DNA from: Lates calcarifer
Lineage: Eukaryota > Chordata > Actinopteri > Centropomidae
Assembly: GCF_001640805.2 (NCBI RefSeq)
Contig: NC_066833.1
Coordinates: 7,822,564 to 7,886,563, forward strand
Direction: 5' to 3'
Length of the DNA: 64,000 nucleotides
A program made the translations under genes and the position numbers. The notes under the pieces are model-generated. The model saw only the letters and a list, made by a program, of their open reading frames with translations, was not told where the DNA came from and ran no database searches. Of this stretch, positions 24,721 to 35,734 are shown in pieces; within the stretch, counting starts at the first letter, position 1, and every line of letters begins with the position of its first letter.

Positions 24721-26690
24721 AAAGTATGAAAAATGAGTCCATTAATCAACCAAAAGAACATTTAAATTTCATGCATGAATATCAAACATTTCTCAGGTTA
24801 AGCTTGTCTCTCACAAATGATAATTTTCTCTGTTTTCTTCATCATTAACTGAATTGTTTTGGTTTTGAACTGATGGTTGAACCAAACAGTCTATTTGAAG
24901 ACATAATCTTGGGCTCCTGAACCTTATTCTACTACTTTTTGGGCATTTTGCCTTTCTTTAAACAGACAGAATGTAGAGGACTATCGGGAAAAGCAAATGA
25001 AATGGAAATAGACCCAAACTGGGGACATGACAACTTCATGATCAGTGTCTTTAAACCCCCAGGCCATTAGGACTCCCTAAACCTTTGACACTTGATAAAA
25101 ATAGAATAAACAATGTAATAACTGACTGAAAACCAATCTATTGTTCAATAACAGAAATACTTATTAGTTGGAGGTCTAAAATAAATGTGTTGCACATTCA
25201 TGAAGTATGAGACATTAAGTTGGGCAGTTGAAGAGGCAGTAAAGCCATAGGATAAACAGAGAACCGAAAGAGTTACAGAGGAACACTACAACAAGCAACA
25301 TGGCTAAGAGATCAAGAGATGAGGGAGAGTTTATTCCTTTTCCCTCATCTGCTGTCCTTTTATTCTCCCAGGCCCAAACCAGCGATGTGTATCTAGATCT
25401 GGCCTGCATATTTTGGCCCGATCCCTCCCTGGGGTTCCTCAAACTGGCCCTCTGTGTTTGGGCAAGCTTGAAAGAGAGCTGATAGTATTCAAAGTACCAT
25501 GACAAGAGAGTGACGCACACAGTGACTGAGTTTTATCTCAACATCAGCAGCTGGGAGCATAGCTTCAACGCATGCCTGTCATCTCACATTTCTACAGCAG
25601 CAGTCCCAACATGGGTCCAGTAAAGGTTCTTTATAGGTCAGTGACTGGGTGATTTATGAGACTGTGAAGTCCAACACAATGAGAATACACAGTAAGATGT
25701 TACCTGAAGAGATTCAATGAAGGTCTGGAAGTTGTACCTGCTGTATCTCTGTTAAACCTCTCTAAGTCTTGCAGAAAGCCTTGAAGACCACTGAACTGAT
25801 AAGTTAATTATGTTAAAGTGCCAATTTGGTTGGTCTAATTTCAAACAGACTGTTCTAGTCAAAAAACAACAGGATGTATGTTGTAATTTAGACCAACCAA
25901 GATGCTTTCCTGCATTACTGTCAGGAAAACCAGCAAACAACCACGGCAAAAATTGAAGAGCTGAGCGGATGTTGCTAAAATGGCCTTAGGTGAAAATGGG
26001 TGTCTTTCTTTTGCTCATTCATATCAGTGACACAGATCACTGAAGATTGCTTGGGAGGTCTCTAACATACAAGGCAGGTCATTGCTTAACTTGCTGCAGT
26101 TTTGATAAACAATGATTGTCTTTGTTTGATATCCTCATCAGTAACATGGCAATTTATCTCTATCTATAGATATTTCAGTGATCTTGCTAGATAAGGTCTA
26201 GAGTAAAACCCCTCATCAAATTTGAAAACTAATGCTCCATTTTGAGATTTTTTCTGACTAAATTTGACAAGACAGGTCATTGTAAAAACAGATATATTAC
26301 AGAGAATGATTTCCACAAAGTATCAAGGATAGTGTGGTGGCTTGGTTTTGTTGTGTGCATGTGTCCTGTGATCCAAATGAACATATTCACATACATAGAC
26401 TGTAAGTTTGTATACTTGAGTTTGTAATTCTTTGGGGTGGACTTTGGTGGAAAGCTTCCCCAAGGGGCCCCAGACTGTCTGGAGACTCCCCAGGTTTACT
26501 GCATGGCAGCGGATTTTTGGTAATTAATTAATAGCAAACTCAGTTGGTGATATGAATCACTCAGATCATGGACAGATTATAAGAAAATGGGCCCCTGGGC
26601 ACAGATATGTATAAGGCCCTCCCACCTGGCCTACATAAGAGCAAAATACTCAGACCTAAAGAGATGCAAAATGACTACAAATGATGTATT

Positions 26691-26877
26691 CATTTTTATG
26701 TCTCTTTTTTTTTGGTGGTCATTTTAGATTGTTTTGCCTCTTTTTGTGGCTGTTTTATGTATCTTTGTGGTTGTTTTTATTCTCTGTGATTGTTTCGCAT
26801 CTGTTTGTGGTGATTTTGTGTCTCTGTAGTTATTTTGTGCATCTTTGTGGTTGTTTTGTGTCTCTTTGTAGTTGTTC
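26691..26877. repeat. Degenerate minisatellite, unit about 24 bp
   Basis: Imperfect tandem copies of a TTGTGTCTCTTTGTGGTTGT-like unit. It yields a spurious Leu/Phe/Cys frame (26681-26917). Confidence 0.7.
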
Positions 26878-28959
26878 TCATCAGCATTGGAAAGGTGTGG
26901 TGGAAGTGGTTTTCTGATGCTGTTTCACTGTCTGACAAGCATCACTGTTGAAGTGCACTGCCTGATTTCAACAGACACATAGGTTACATAGGAAACTTGG
27001 TTGATACATAGGAAACTTGGCCAAACAGTATTGTACCAGCATAGGAATACGTGGCCTTACAGCCAAATATAGTGAGTGTGGCCTTCTGTAGACACAACAC
27101 AAGTAATGAGGGGATCAATAGCAGTCCATTACTCAGTTTAGCCCCGGATTCACTCAACTTTCATTTTCAAAGACTGAGAAAAGGTGTAGTGTTGTTGTGT
27201 CAAATTACACAAACTGTGCACTCAGAATCTCCCTCCTTAAAGATACTGTAGGTCTATGTCTAATGTGTGCATGATATAACAGCAACATTCCCAGTTTGAC
27301 GCAGGTTTTTGTTGCATGTCAGCCCCCTCTCTCAGATAGAGTTGTGTCCTCACTGATGAGTCTTTATCTATGTTGACCAGAAAAATCTATAGAATATCAA
27401 GGCAACACACAGGAAAGAATTTTCAAATCAATTCATGGTTTTAAAAGGTTGTTGTGGCAAATAATAGATCACTGGTTCCTCCTAGTGTTCACTACAGGTA
27501 TTGCACCTGACACTTGCACACAAATCTGAGTGTGAATCTAAACTCAGAAGGCACAGTAAAAGCACATTTATTACTTCTATAAAATACACTGGCTCCATCT
27601 ATAAAGCTTTCTCTAATGTGTGATTTTGTTACTCGTCTTTACCGTAACAGCAGGGGAAACTTTTTTTACTGCATCATTTGGAGACATCACAAAACTCCCT
27701 GACTGATTCCTCCCCTGAGAGAGACTGTTAGTGTGTGATTAGTGGTTGGGGTGTGTTGACGTCTGATGCTCTTCCATAGGCTCTGCGTCGCACACTGCTG
27801 TGACTCAGAGAGCCAGACTAGGCCGTGAGTCAGAGACGACAGGGCACTTGTGGCTTGCTATACTGCCAGCTCACTCAGCAAGCTGTGACTGTTGCTGTGA
27901 GGTTTTTGGCTGCAGACAGCTACCGTATCTGCTGCAATCTGCGGTCAGCAGTCTGGACCTCGAGTGACCAGAGCTACGTTCACGTGGTTCTCAGAGGGGA
28001 AATGAAGGAAAGCCCACAATCAAGTCATCGCAGAGACAAGCAGCCTTGTAATTCTTCCTGTGGAGCAGAGTAAAATTAGGGCCAGGAGGAGTTCAGCTGG
28101 GATCTGCAGAAATGACTCCTTCCCACCTGCTGAATTCTCAAAGCCTCAATAATGACAACATCTTGACCACATCTCCTGGTCAAGCCAACAAAAATGCCTG
28201 GACGGGATGTTATAGACCAGGTCCTTTGAGGTTGACTGTCTGTGAGTCACTGAAAGGGGACAAACCCCCCCCCCCCGGTCCCCTCCCACAGCTTTGAAGT
28301 GGTGGCAGATTGTGCACAAACAACATAAACCTCCCTGCAACAAACACTGTGATTTACCACCCAAAGGCAAGGAAATGGCCACTAAGACAGTTCCATTCAG
28401 TTTATAGGGCCATTTTGCAGCTTTCGTACCTCCGGACGGATGCTCTTTTGTGATGGCCACTTTGAGACTGCTGGTAATGAGGATTCCCAAAGTGGAACCT
28501 GAACAAATGTCTGGTTAGGTGCCTAACTGAAGCTTACAAGCTCTGAACAATGTTGTCACAACAAAACTCACACTCTCACTGCTGCGGCCGAGACATCCAA
28601 AGGCCAAATGTTACTGAATTCAAGGGTTAGATATTGATGCTGCTCTTTCAGCATCAGGATTCACTCATCACTTGTGATCCAACTTTAAACTGAGGACTGT
28701 TAAACTGTATGGTTTGTAGATCATTGGACACATTTTCAACATTTTGCCTTTTAGTTCACTAAAGTTGAGCTGATTTACCTACAGTGCAGGACACAAATTT
28801 TATCCCAATCCCGTAACTTAGAAATCTTTGGTCACATACATTTATATCCTATTTGAGAGGCAATTATTAGGTGCACTGGGTTATTTTTAAAATCATAGAC
28901 ATTACTGTTGAAAAGTTTTGGGTGCAACCCTAAAACAAATCTGTAATATTATCATTATT

Positions 28960-29345
28960 TTTATTATCATCATTCATTGCTGCAGTTATTATTAATAGCA
29001 TTATTTCACCTACAACTATCACTGGTATCATTATTACCATTATAACAACAGTCTGGCAGGGATTATATACAACAATATATACAGCTGTTGCTGGTCTCTC
29101 TCTCTACTCTCTCCTCATTTTCTGGCCACTCTCTCTCCTCTCCATCCAATCAGTCAAGGCTTACAGCCGTCCACTCTGAGTCCAGTCCTGTCAGCCATTA
29201 AAAAGGAGTTTTTCCTCTATGCTGTCTCTAAGTGCTGCTTGTGGTGAGAACTGTTGGGTTTCTTGCTATAACGTAAGATTCAAACTTAGCAAAGTGCCTT
29301 TAGATAATGCATGTTGTGATTTGGAGCTATATAAATAAAATGAAT
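28960..29345 (+). repeat. Interspersed fish repeat with GGAGCTATATAAATAAAATG end
   Basis: Includes TTAAAAAGGAGTTTTTCCTC, GCTGTCTCTAAGTGCTGCTT, TTGTTGGGTTTCTTGC-like text and TGTTGTGATTTGGAGCTATA. These match the 3' portion of a widespread teleost repeat that ends in AATTGAATT-like text. Confidence 0.65.
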
Positions 29346-29787
29346 AGAATTTGGTGTAAGTAAAGTTTCTTTATAAAGCACCTTTAATAGACAAGGATAC
29401 ATAGTGCCAAACAGCCTGTGTCCTTAAAACTGCAGCAGTTCTCCTCAGTACTCTTGTTCACAGTTGTTTAGTGGTACTCTGCAGGTAGTTCTCAGTGTGG
29501 TGGAGAACTTGCCACGGTTCTTCTGTAGATTCAGGCTTTTTCAGTGTCTTCTTTCTCTTAGTCTTGTCTCTTAATTGTTTGATCTGCCATCAGAATGAAT
29601 TTAAGACTTATCAGACAACTCCCTGGTGGTACTGTTTGCTTGATAAGAATAAAAAACATCTACGGTTTCATTTCACTAATTGTGCAGGATTATGTGCATC
29701 TATGGAGGAATAGATTTATCTGTACAGTGTATATGGCACCTGCTTCAAGTGACAGAGAAAAGATAATATGCACACAGGATTGTGCAA

Positions 29788-29850
29788 TGTCAAGTCAAAT
29801 TTTATTTATATAGCGCCAATTCACAACAGAAGTTATCTCAAGGCACTGTA
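29788..29850 (-). repeat. Short inverted copy of the same repeat end
   Basis: CAAGTCAAATTTTATTTATA followed by TAGCGCCAATTCACAACAGA and AAGGCACTGTACA is the reverse-complement 3' end of the family at 28960-29345. Confidence 0.65.
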
Positions 29851-30309
29851 CACAATAAAAGTTTTAATTATTGCAATATTTTGAAAAAATCACTAGAGGG
29901 CAGCATTTTCTAAGAAATTCATGCCAGTGATACCTTGACTCAGAGATGTAACTGAGAATGATTGAATTTATTCCTTTTCAACTGAAGATGTTAGCTGTTC
30001 AAAGTACTTTTTAAAATCATAGTACTGTGGTATTTAACACAGTCGTTCTAACCTGGTGATTGGTTGGTCCTTCCCAAGAAAAAAAAAACAGAGGTCACCA
30101 GACATTTCTCTGACACGAAGTTGTGTCTTTTTTTTCTCTTTAATATCAGCTTTTAGTGTGAATACTGTGAACCTTTGATCCAACTGCTCACAACTCATCT
30201 CCACATTAAACTCATAACCTGTGATGAGGGGGTCAGAGCTACAAGACTTTATTTAAAGGGGTCACACGCCAAAAACACTATGAGTCACTGATACACTGAT
30301 CACTTATGC

Positions 30310-30375
30310 TGCTGCAATGATGTAAATTTCCCCATTGTGGGACTAATAAAGGATTATCTCTTATCTCTTATCTTA
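30310..30375 (+). mobile_element. LINE 3' tail fragment
   Basis: AATTTCCCCATTGTGGGACT followed by AATAAAGGATTATC and TTATCTCTTATC repeats is the typical 3' terminus of a fish LINE with a short tandem tail. The body is missing. Confidence 0.65.
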
Positions 30376-32689
30376 CACTATACTCTGTAGAACTGTATAG
30401 TGTTGTCCATCCATCCACTATACCACTTATGGGTAGAGTGTCGCAGGCGGCACTACTTCCATTTCCTTGTCTTTATTCCCTCACTGAAAACCCTGAACCT
30501 TTTCACTGTAGCTGTACTATACAGGTAAAGGTTGACCACATCTGCTGTCCTGAGAAAACACTGCAGTGATTTGGAGGGCACAGAGAGTTTGGTCAGAAAC
30601 TGTCAGGAGCTCAGAGATGGAGCAGATAAGAGGACAAAGTCTGTACTGTGCTCCAGCAGAGGGCCGCCTCACTTACCTCATCCACTCCACAGAGATGTGA
30701 GTGAAGGAAAGCTCACCTTATCAAGGGTCTGAGGACAGAGGGGCTGTATGTCACACAGACAGTAAAACCCATTGGTGATTCTGAGGCTTTAAAAATAAAA
30801 CTCAGCTCGACTTTGAAAATCCCAGTGGTTACCAAAGTTTATCTTTGATAACACGGCTGTCTGTTTCATCTACATGTGTATTAAACGTACACACTAACAA
30901 AGGCAGTAGTGGACGATAAGACAGACACTTCAAAGTCAGTTAGATTTTAATGTTGAATTGGCCAATAGATCCCACACTGTAATGAGGAAATATCTGCAGA
31001 TATTTTTCTAACGTATTAGAAACCTTAATAAAGTGTTAAACAAATTTAGAGACTGAAAAAAACCTCAGAAAACATATTCAGATCATCTTAAACACTGACA
31101 AACACTAAGAGAGAGAAAGAATTAATTTACCAAAAAACAAATAAATAATGAAATGATTATATGGGTAAAGAGACATTTTGATACAGTCATCATATTAACA
31201 TGACTCAGTGATATGTAATAGAATGACCATCCACTAACATCTGTGATGAGTTCATTTAAATAACTCAGAAACTTTGGGGTAAATAATGAGTTGCACAATC
31301 TCAGACTGCAGATGTTATCTCTGAAGAATGCATGAGGTAACATAACCTTATGATCTCTTATGATCCTATCAAACTTCTTCTCCTCTTCATCATTATTCTC
31401 CATCCAACATCTTTACTGTCAGTACTTTACTGTTACATTCCTCTTTTCCAATCAGAAAAGCAGCTCATTAAAATTCCTGCTTGTGAGAGCTCAGCAGCAC
31501 AGGAGAGGAGGAGCAGTGAGCCTGACACTGGCATTCACTCGTCTTTAGAGGCTGAGCACAGGCCCAGAGGCACAGCGACCTTTAACACAGAGGCCAGTCA
31601 TGCACAGGCTGCTGTTCACACTGAGCACTCAGGCAAGATGCAGCCACACAGAGACAATAGGTGGCAGCACCTTGAGCCCTAAAAACAACCAGGGCCTGAC
31701 AGAGAGTTTTCATCCTCCCTGTCTGAAAACTATCAACTGTTTTCTCTCAAGAACCAGTGAGAACAGTTAGATTTCTAAGGTGTGAGTCAGTTTCTCCGTC
31801 ATCTCCTCAAACACCATCAGCTCACTCCAAGACTTTAAACATGATTAAGGGCATCCTCACACCACAACAGCCTCAACACAGAGATGAGTGAGCAGTGGAG
31901 GATGAATGAATGAGTGTGGAGGCTATGAAGGGATGAAGCTTCAGAATGATGACTTGTTTTCAGCTGTTTCTCAGTTACCAACTTGGAGGAAGGTTTCTTT
32001 ACTTTTCCTATCTTATTTTACACATACAAGAGTTTATAAAGTATGATGCATTATTATGAAGTATCCAACAGAGTATAAAGGCTCAACTGTGGATGCAGAA
32101 TGCAGTGAAACTGACATTAACATAATCTACCTGAATTATCTGAGAACTTTGTCAGTCATATGAGTACAATAAACTTTTTTTGTCTTTTGTATCATTATTA
32201 AAGAGAGATTTCAGTAGAACAAGAAAACCTTTTTTGAAAGATGCTGAAATAATGAAAACTCTGAAACATGTTTTAGTGTCTTTTGTTTTTTTTTCACTGT
32301 ACAGGACAGCATGTGATGATTTATCTTTCTTTACAACTTGTCAGCTGTCATTATGGTGCATATCACACAACTAAAGTACAACTAATTAATTACACATTTC
32401 CTTAAAGGAATGGAGGAGTCGAATACAGAGCAATATAAACATGGAATTATTTTCCACTGACTAAATTAACACGACTCTGTGTTTAACCAGAAAATAAGGA
32501 AAAAACTTAGAGCATCATACTCAGAGGAGGATTTGATATACATGTGAGGATTTCTAGTGTTTAGAAACACTGGTGTTTAATATACATACACATATACATG
32601 TTAGTGTAAGTTTTATATTCATATTTTAATGTTATTCATCTTAATGTTAAACTACACTTGGCTTACACTGGTATGTCTGTTGGTATATC

Positions 32690-32782
32690 TGTACGTCTGT
32701 ATATCTGTATGTCTGTATCTGCATCTGGTGGACATTTTATTCACACATCTTACTGTTGTGTTGTGTTGTGTTGTGTTGTGTG
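32690..32782. repeat. TCTGTATG-type and TGTTG microsatellites
   Basis: Imperfect CTGTATGT/CTGTATAT repeats to about 32722, then (TGTTG)n at 32754-32781. Confidence 0.75.
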
Positions 32783-32934
32783 TAATGTGAGATGTATGTT
32801 TCTGTTGTTTAAATGGGGACTTTAAATGTGGACCATTAGCTGTGCTTCAGCAACAGGTCTTAACAAATAAACTTGGAGCAGACAGTGAACTCAGTGACTG
32901 AATCCCACTTATTTTCCTATGGGAAATAAAATAC

Positions 32935-33235
32935 TACACTTAAGAACAAATGTAAGTTTCTTTTTCCTTACTTGAGTATTTATATGTTCTATTCCTTATT
33001 AAAGATTAAACATGTCTATAAAAGACCTGTAATTACAGATGTTTTATTAAATACGATCCATTATTATATTTTAAATACAACACTGACGTCCTACTCACAC
33101 ACACATGCATCAACAATAATAATCAATGACAATTAAACTTTTTACTTTTAACATTTTCTAATGATACTTTTACTTAACATTTAGATACTTTTAGTTTATT
33201 AAAGGATCTGAATCCAGCACTTTCATCATTTTATT
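32935..33235. repeat. GTGGTGGAA...AAGTAC interspersed repeat, copy 2 (degenerate)
   Basis: TTCCTTACTTGAGTATTTAT near the start and TACTTTTACTTAACATTTAG plus AAAGGATCTGAATCCAGCAC near the end resemble the family at 24288-24720. It lies 0.5 kb from the gli2 promoter block. Confidence 0.5.
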
Positions 33236-33986
33236 TCCTCTCTTCACTAAAAACAACAACTACTTAAAAACTAAATGAGGACGTGATAGCAGGTGAGAGG
33301 ACAGGCTGACGTTAGGTGAAATCACATAATAAATGCTGTTTGTCTGCAACACATCGCTGCACCACTGAATAAAAGGTTCCAGCTCAAATGAAGAAAAGGC
33401 CTGAGTGGGAATAAACAAAGCATGAATTATAAAGATTGTTGTCTGTTTTTTTGAAACACTAAGCTGTGGCTCTAACTATGGGTTTGGATGTATGTGTGTG
33501 TAAAGTGTGAGTTTAGTTTGTGCCTTGATTTTCTGTCCACCCCCTCAAAGAATCACTGCTCCTGAGGAGAGAGTTTCACTCCAACAGCTCTTTTCTTTCA
33601 TCTGTAACAAAGCTGATTTAACTGAGTATTTAAACTGTGAGAAGTCAGCTGTAAAAGTCTGGCTCCGACAAACATCCACAACCAGAAAACCCGTGAATCA
33701 AATAACAAATGAAACTTTATCTAACTTTTCTCCGTCTACAACTGCTGGATTGAGTTAGCCCGGCCCATCTGGTGCAGCAAATGGCCCAACTCACCAGGGA
33801 GCGAGGGGAGTGAGAGAGGAGATGGTAAAGAGGGGGGTGAGGAGGGAGGGGGGATTGAAAACAGATCAGCAGCTTGAAGATCTCAACACCACCGCATGTC
33901 TCTGCAACAACTGCTGAGTGAAGCCAAACCGCTTTGACTCCAAACTTTTTATTACGAGAACTTGAGAAAAAAACCTTTAACGCATC

Positions 33987-34004
33987 ATGTTCACTGTTTG
34001 CTGA
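33987..34004 (+). other. uORF 1 in predicted gli2 leader
   Basis: ATG TTC ACT GTT TGC TGA, five codons plus stop. It counts only if transcription starts upstream of 33987, which is not certain. Confidence 0.3.
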
Positions 34005-34045
34005 AAGGCGCGCGCAGAGCACGCACGCGAGAGCGCAGCTCCTAG

Positions 34046-34096
34046 ATGAAGATGGATTGTAAGAAAAAGTTAGACGCGACTTGTGCTCCGCTCTGA
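34046..34096 (+). other. uORF 2 in predicted gli2 leader
   Basis: Sixteen codons plus stop, reading MKMDCKKKLDATCAPL. The start context AGATGA is not strong. It closes within the exon, so it cannot extend the main protein. Confidence 0.35.
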
Positions 34097-34132
34097 GTCG
34101 ACCAGCTCTCCGGGAGTAGCGAAGGGGTGGGA

Positions 34133-34180
34133 ATGCCGAGCAAACTTTGTCCGTGTTCAAAACTTTTTTTTCTTAACTAA
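34133..34180 (+). other. uORF 3 in predicted gli2 leader
   Basis: Fifteen codons plus stop, reading MPSKLCPCSKLFFLN. The start context is GGGAATGC. It ends before uORF 4 begins. Confidence 0.35.
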
Positions 34181-34185
34181 AGTTC

Positions 34186-34248
34186 ATGGAGTTTCGCGTC
34201 AAGTCTGCGCGTTCTGCGTCCAGCGCTGCTGCCAGCTCAAGTCGTTAG
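34186..34248 (+). other. uORF 4 in predicted gli2 leader
   Basis: Twenty codons plus stop, rich in Ser, Ala and Arg. The start TTCATGG has G at +4, making it the best-placed of the four upstream starts, and it closes about 100 nt before the donor. Confidence 0.4.
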
Positions 34249-35716
34249 TTTACGGGAATCCGACTCCGACGAAGTTTTTCCTCGGACAAAAAAGACTCGA
34301 GTGGGAGATCTTCGGTGTCGACGCGGACAGAGGCAGCCGTGAGAGGTAAGGGGTGAGGGGGGGAGGCTGGTGGGTGATGCTGACAGCAGCGGCCTTTGGT
34401 TCAGTTTGTGTCTTTTCTGTCCGCGCTGATTAAAACAAACAGTGTTTTTCTGGAGAGTTTCTCCTGTGTGTGTGTCAGCCGCAGACCAGACTCACAGCAG
34501 CTTCACATCTCATTTGCACTTTGAACTTATCTGACACAGGAATCCAAAAAATGTTCTGTCCTGCAACTTGATCCATATGGAAGAGATGTGATCAGAAAGC
34601 TCGGCGCCAATCCCCCTGCACAGCTTTTAATAGTTTAACACAAACTATTGTGATGTTTGCTGCTGACGCCTCCAACAACTATGAAGCTGCTGAATTTAAC
34701 ATGTTTAAATCTGAGGGAAAAATCCATTAAAATACACTCTGGTTTTTCCACAGTTTTATCTTTGTATCTTTAGAATAAAAAACAGTTATAATCTCATACA
34801 GACACACACTCACCTCACTTTCCAAGCACTTCACTTTTTAATCTCTTAATGCAACAAAGCAAAGAAACAAAACCTGAGCAGAGTGTGAGGAATGCAGCAG
34901 CAGCACAGACACATTCACTGCCTGTGACATGTGGACTTATTGATGAAAGATTCAAAGTTTGCTGTTTGCTCTCCAGCCTGAGCAGTCAACAAACACTTGA
35001 CGCCTTTGTGGGGGCCTTTTACCAGCGATATTTGCTGTTGGCTTTTACTCCTATCTACCAGGCGCTGCTAATGATCTCCAAACTCATGTGTGGACTCCCA
35101 CTTTTTTGTTAGTTTTTTGGCCTACATTTTAGTGGCAAAGAAACTGTGTTTTGGTTTCCTAAAGCTTTTTTCATATAAGTATTTTCTTTGCATGTTGATG
35201 AGACACAGATCCAGAAATAATGGAAAATCATCAAGTAAATTTAAAAAAAGAATGAATGTGTAACATTTGTGATCTTTAAAAAAGAACCAGGGCGAGGATG
35301 TGTGTGGGTGTGTGTTTTCCGCTTCATGATGATAAACCCTGTCAGGGCTGAGGTGATTTGCATGAGAAAAAAAAGAAAAAGTTTTAGTGCATTTGGCCAT
35401 TGTTAGGAATGAAGAGTTCCAACAGTTCAGGCCTACGGAAAGTGAAAGGAGAGAAGAATGGATGAGCCTATTCAGCTCATTCAGCCTCAGTTCTGGGGGG
35501 CTCTGCTCTGCAGCAGCGTTCACAGACCCATAGTGGTTATGTCACTTTCATCTCCCCACAGCCCAGCAGCCCCTGTGTGCTGCCACATGTAGCCCCCATT
35601 TTCACACATCCCTCCCTGAGCACAGGCCCCCACCTTATTGATCCAGCTCCTTTTTTTCCTCTTTTCTGGAAATCCACAGAAAATTTAATGAATCAAATAC
35701 TGGAAAAGGAGTGACT

Positions 35717-35734
35717 GTGTGTGTGTGTGTGTGT
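35717..35734. repeat. GT microsatellite
   Basis: Short (TG)n tract in intron 1. Confidence 0.85.

Larger units (their letters stand above)
1100..33749. other. Intergenic region upstream of gli2
   Basis: About 32.6 kb without a recognisable gene. In tetrapods INHBB is the gene upstream of GLI2, but I see none of its mature-domain cysteine pattern here. Unique patches (12855-13140, 14570-14870, 15640-15880, 22800-23080, 25260-25480, 27780-28110) alternate with decayed repeats listed separately. In the remaining stretches I see only AT-rich sequence and short microsatellites. Confidence 0.5.
33750..34345 (+). promoter_or_regulatory. CpG-rich candidate gli2 promoter
   Basis: CpG density rises abruptly from about 33990 to 34330 (for example AAAGGCGCGCGCAGAGCACG at 34004-34023), while the surrounding tens of kilobases are CpG-poor and AT-rich. 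A purine-rich GA/GGG tract lies at about 33795-33855, just upstream. E-box-like CATCTG and CAAATG motifs occur near 33768 and 33779. CpG islands of this type usually mark promoters of developmental genes. No clear TATA box fixes a single start site. Confidence 0.5.
33960..34345 (+). other. gli2: Predicted non-coding first exon of gli2
   Basis: This is the only strongly CpG-rich, unique block upstream of the gli2 coding exon on the same strand. It ends in the excellent donor GAGAG|GTAAGG, with GT at 34346-34347. It has no long ATG-initiated frame, so it would be a 5' leader. Splicing to 48198 would give a leader of a few hundred bases before the ATG at 48222. The 5' end is a guess: a TTTTTATTA stretch near 33947 could place transcription start close to 33980, but CpG-rich promoters often start at several sites. 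The link to gli2 is inferred from position, strand and donor; no transcript was seen. Confidence 0.5.

Noticed and set aside
31122..31403. 93-codon minus-strand frame with KFDRIIRDHK...LRLCNSLFTP
   Set aside because: Vaguely like the C-terminal tail of a fish LINE polyprotein, but similarity is too weak to call.
1..33700. Search for an inhbb exon (upstream neighbour in tetrapods)
   Set aside because: No TGF-beta-type cysteine pattern seen in either strand.
34083..34349. 88-codon frame through predicted exon 1
   Set aside because: Starts at a non-ATG codon and runs over the splice donor; CpG-rich sequence has few stops by chance.
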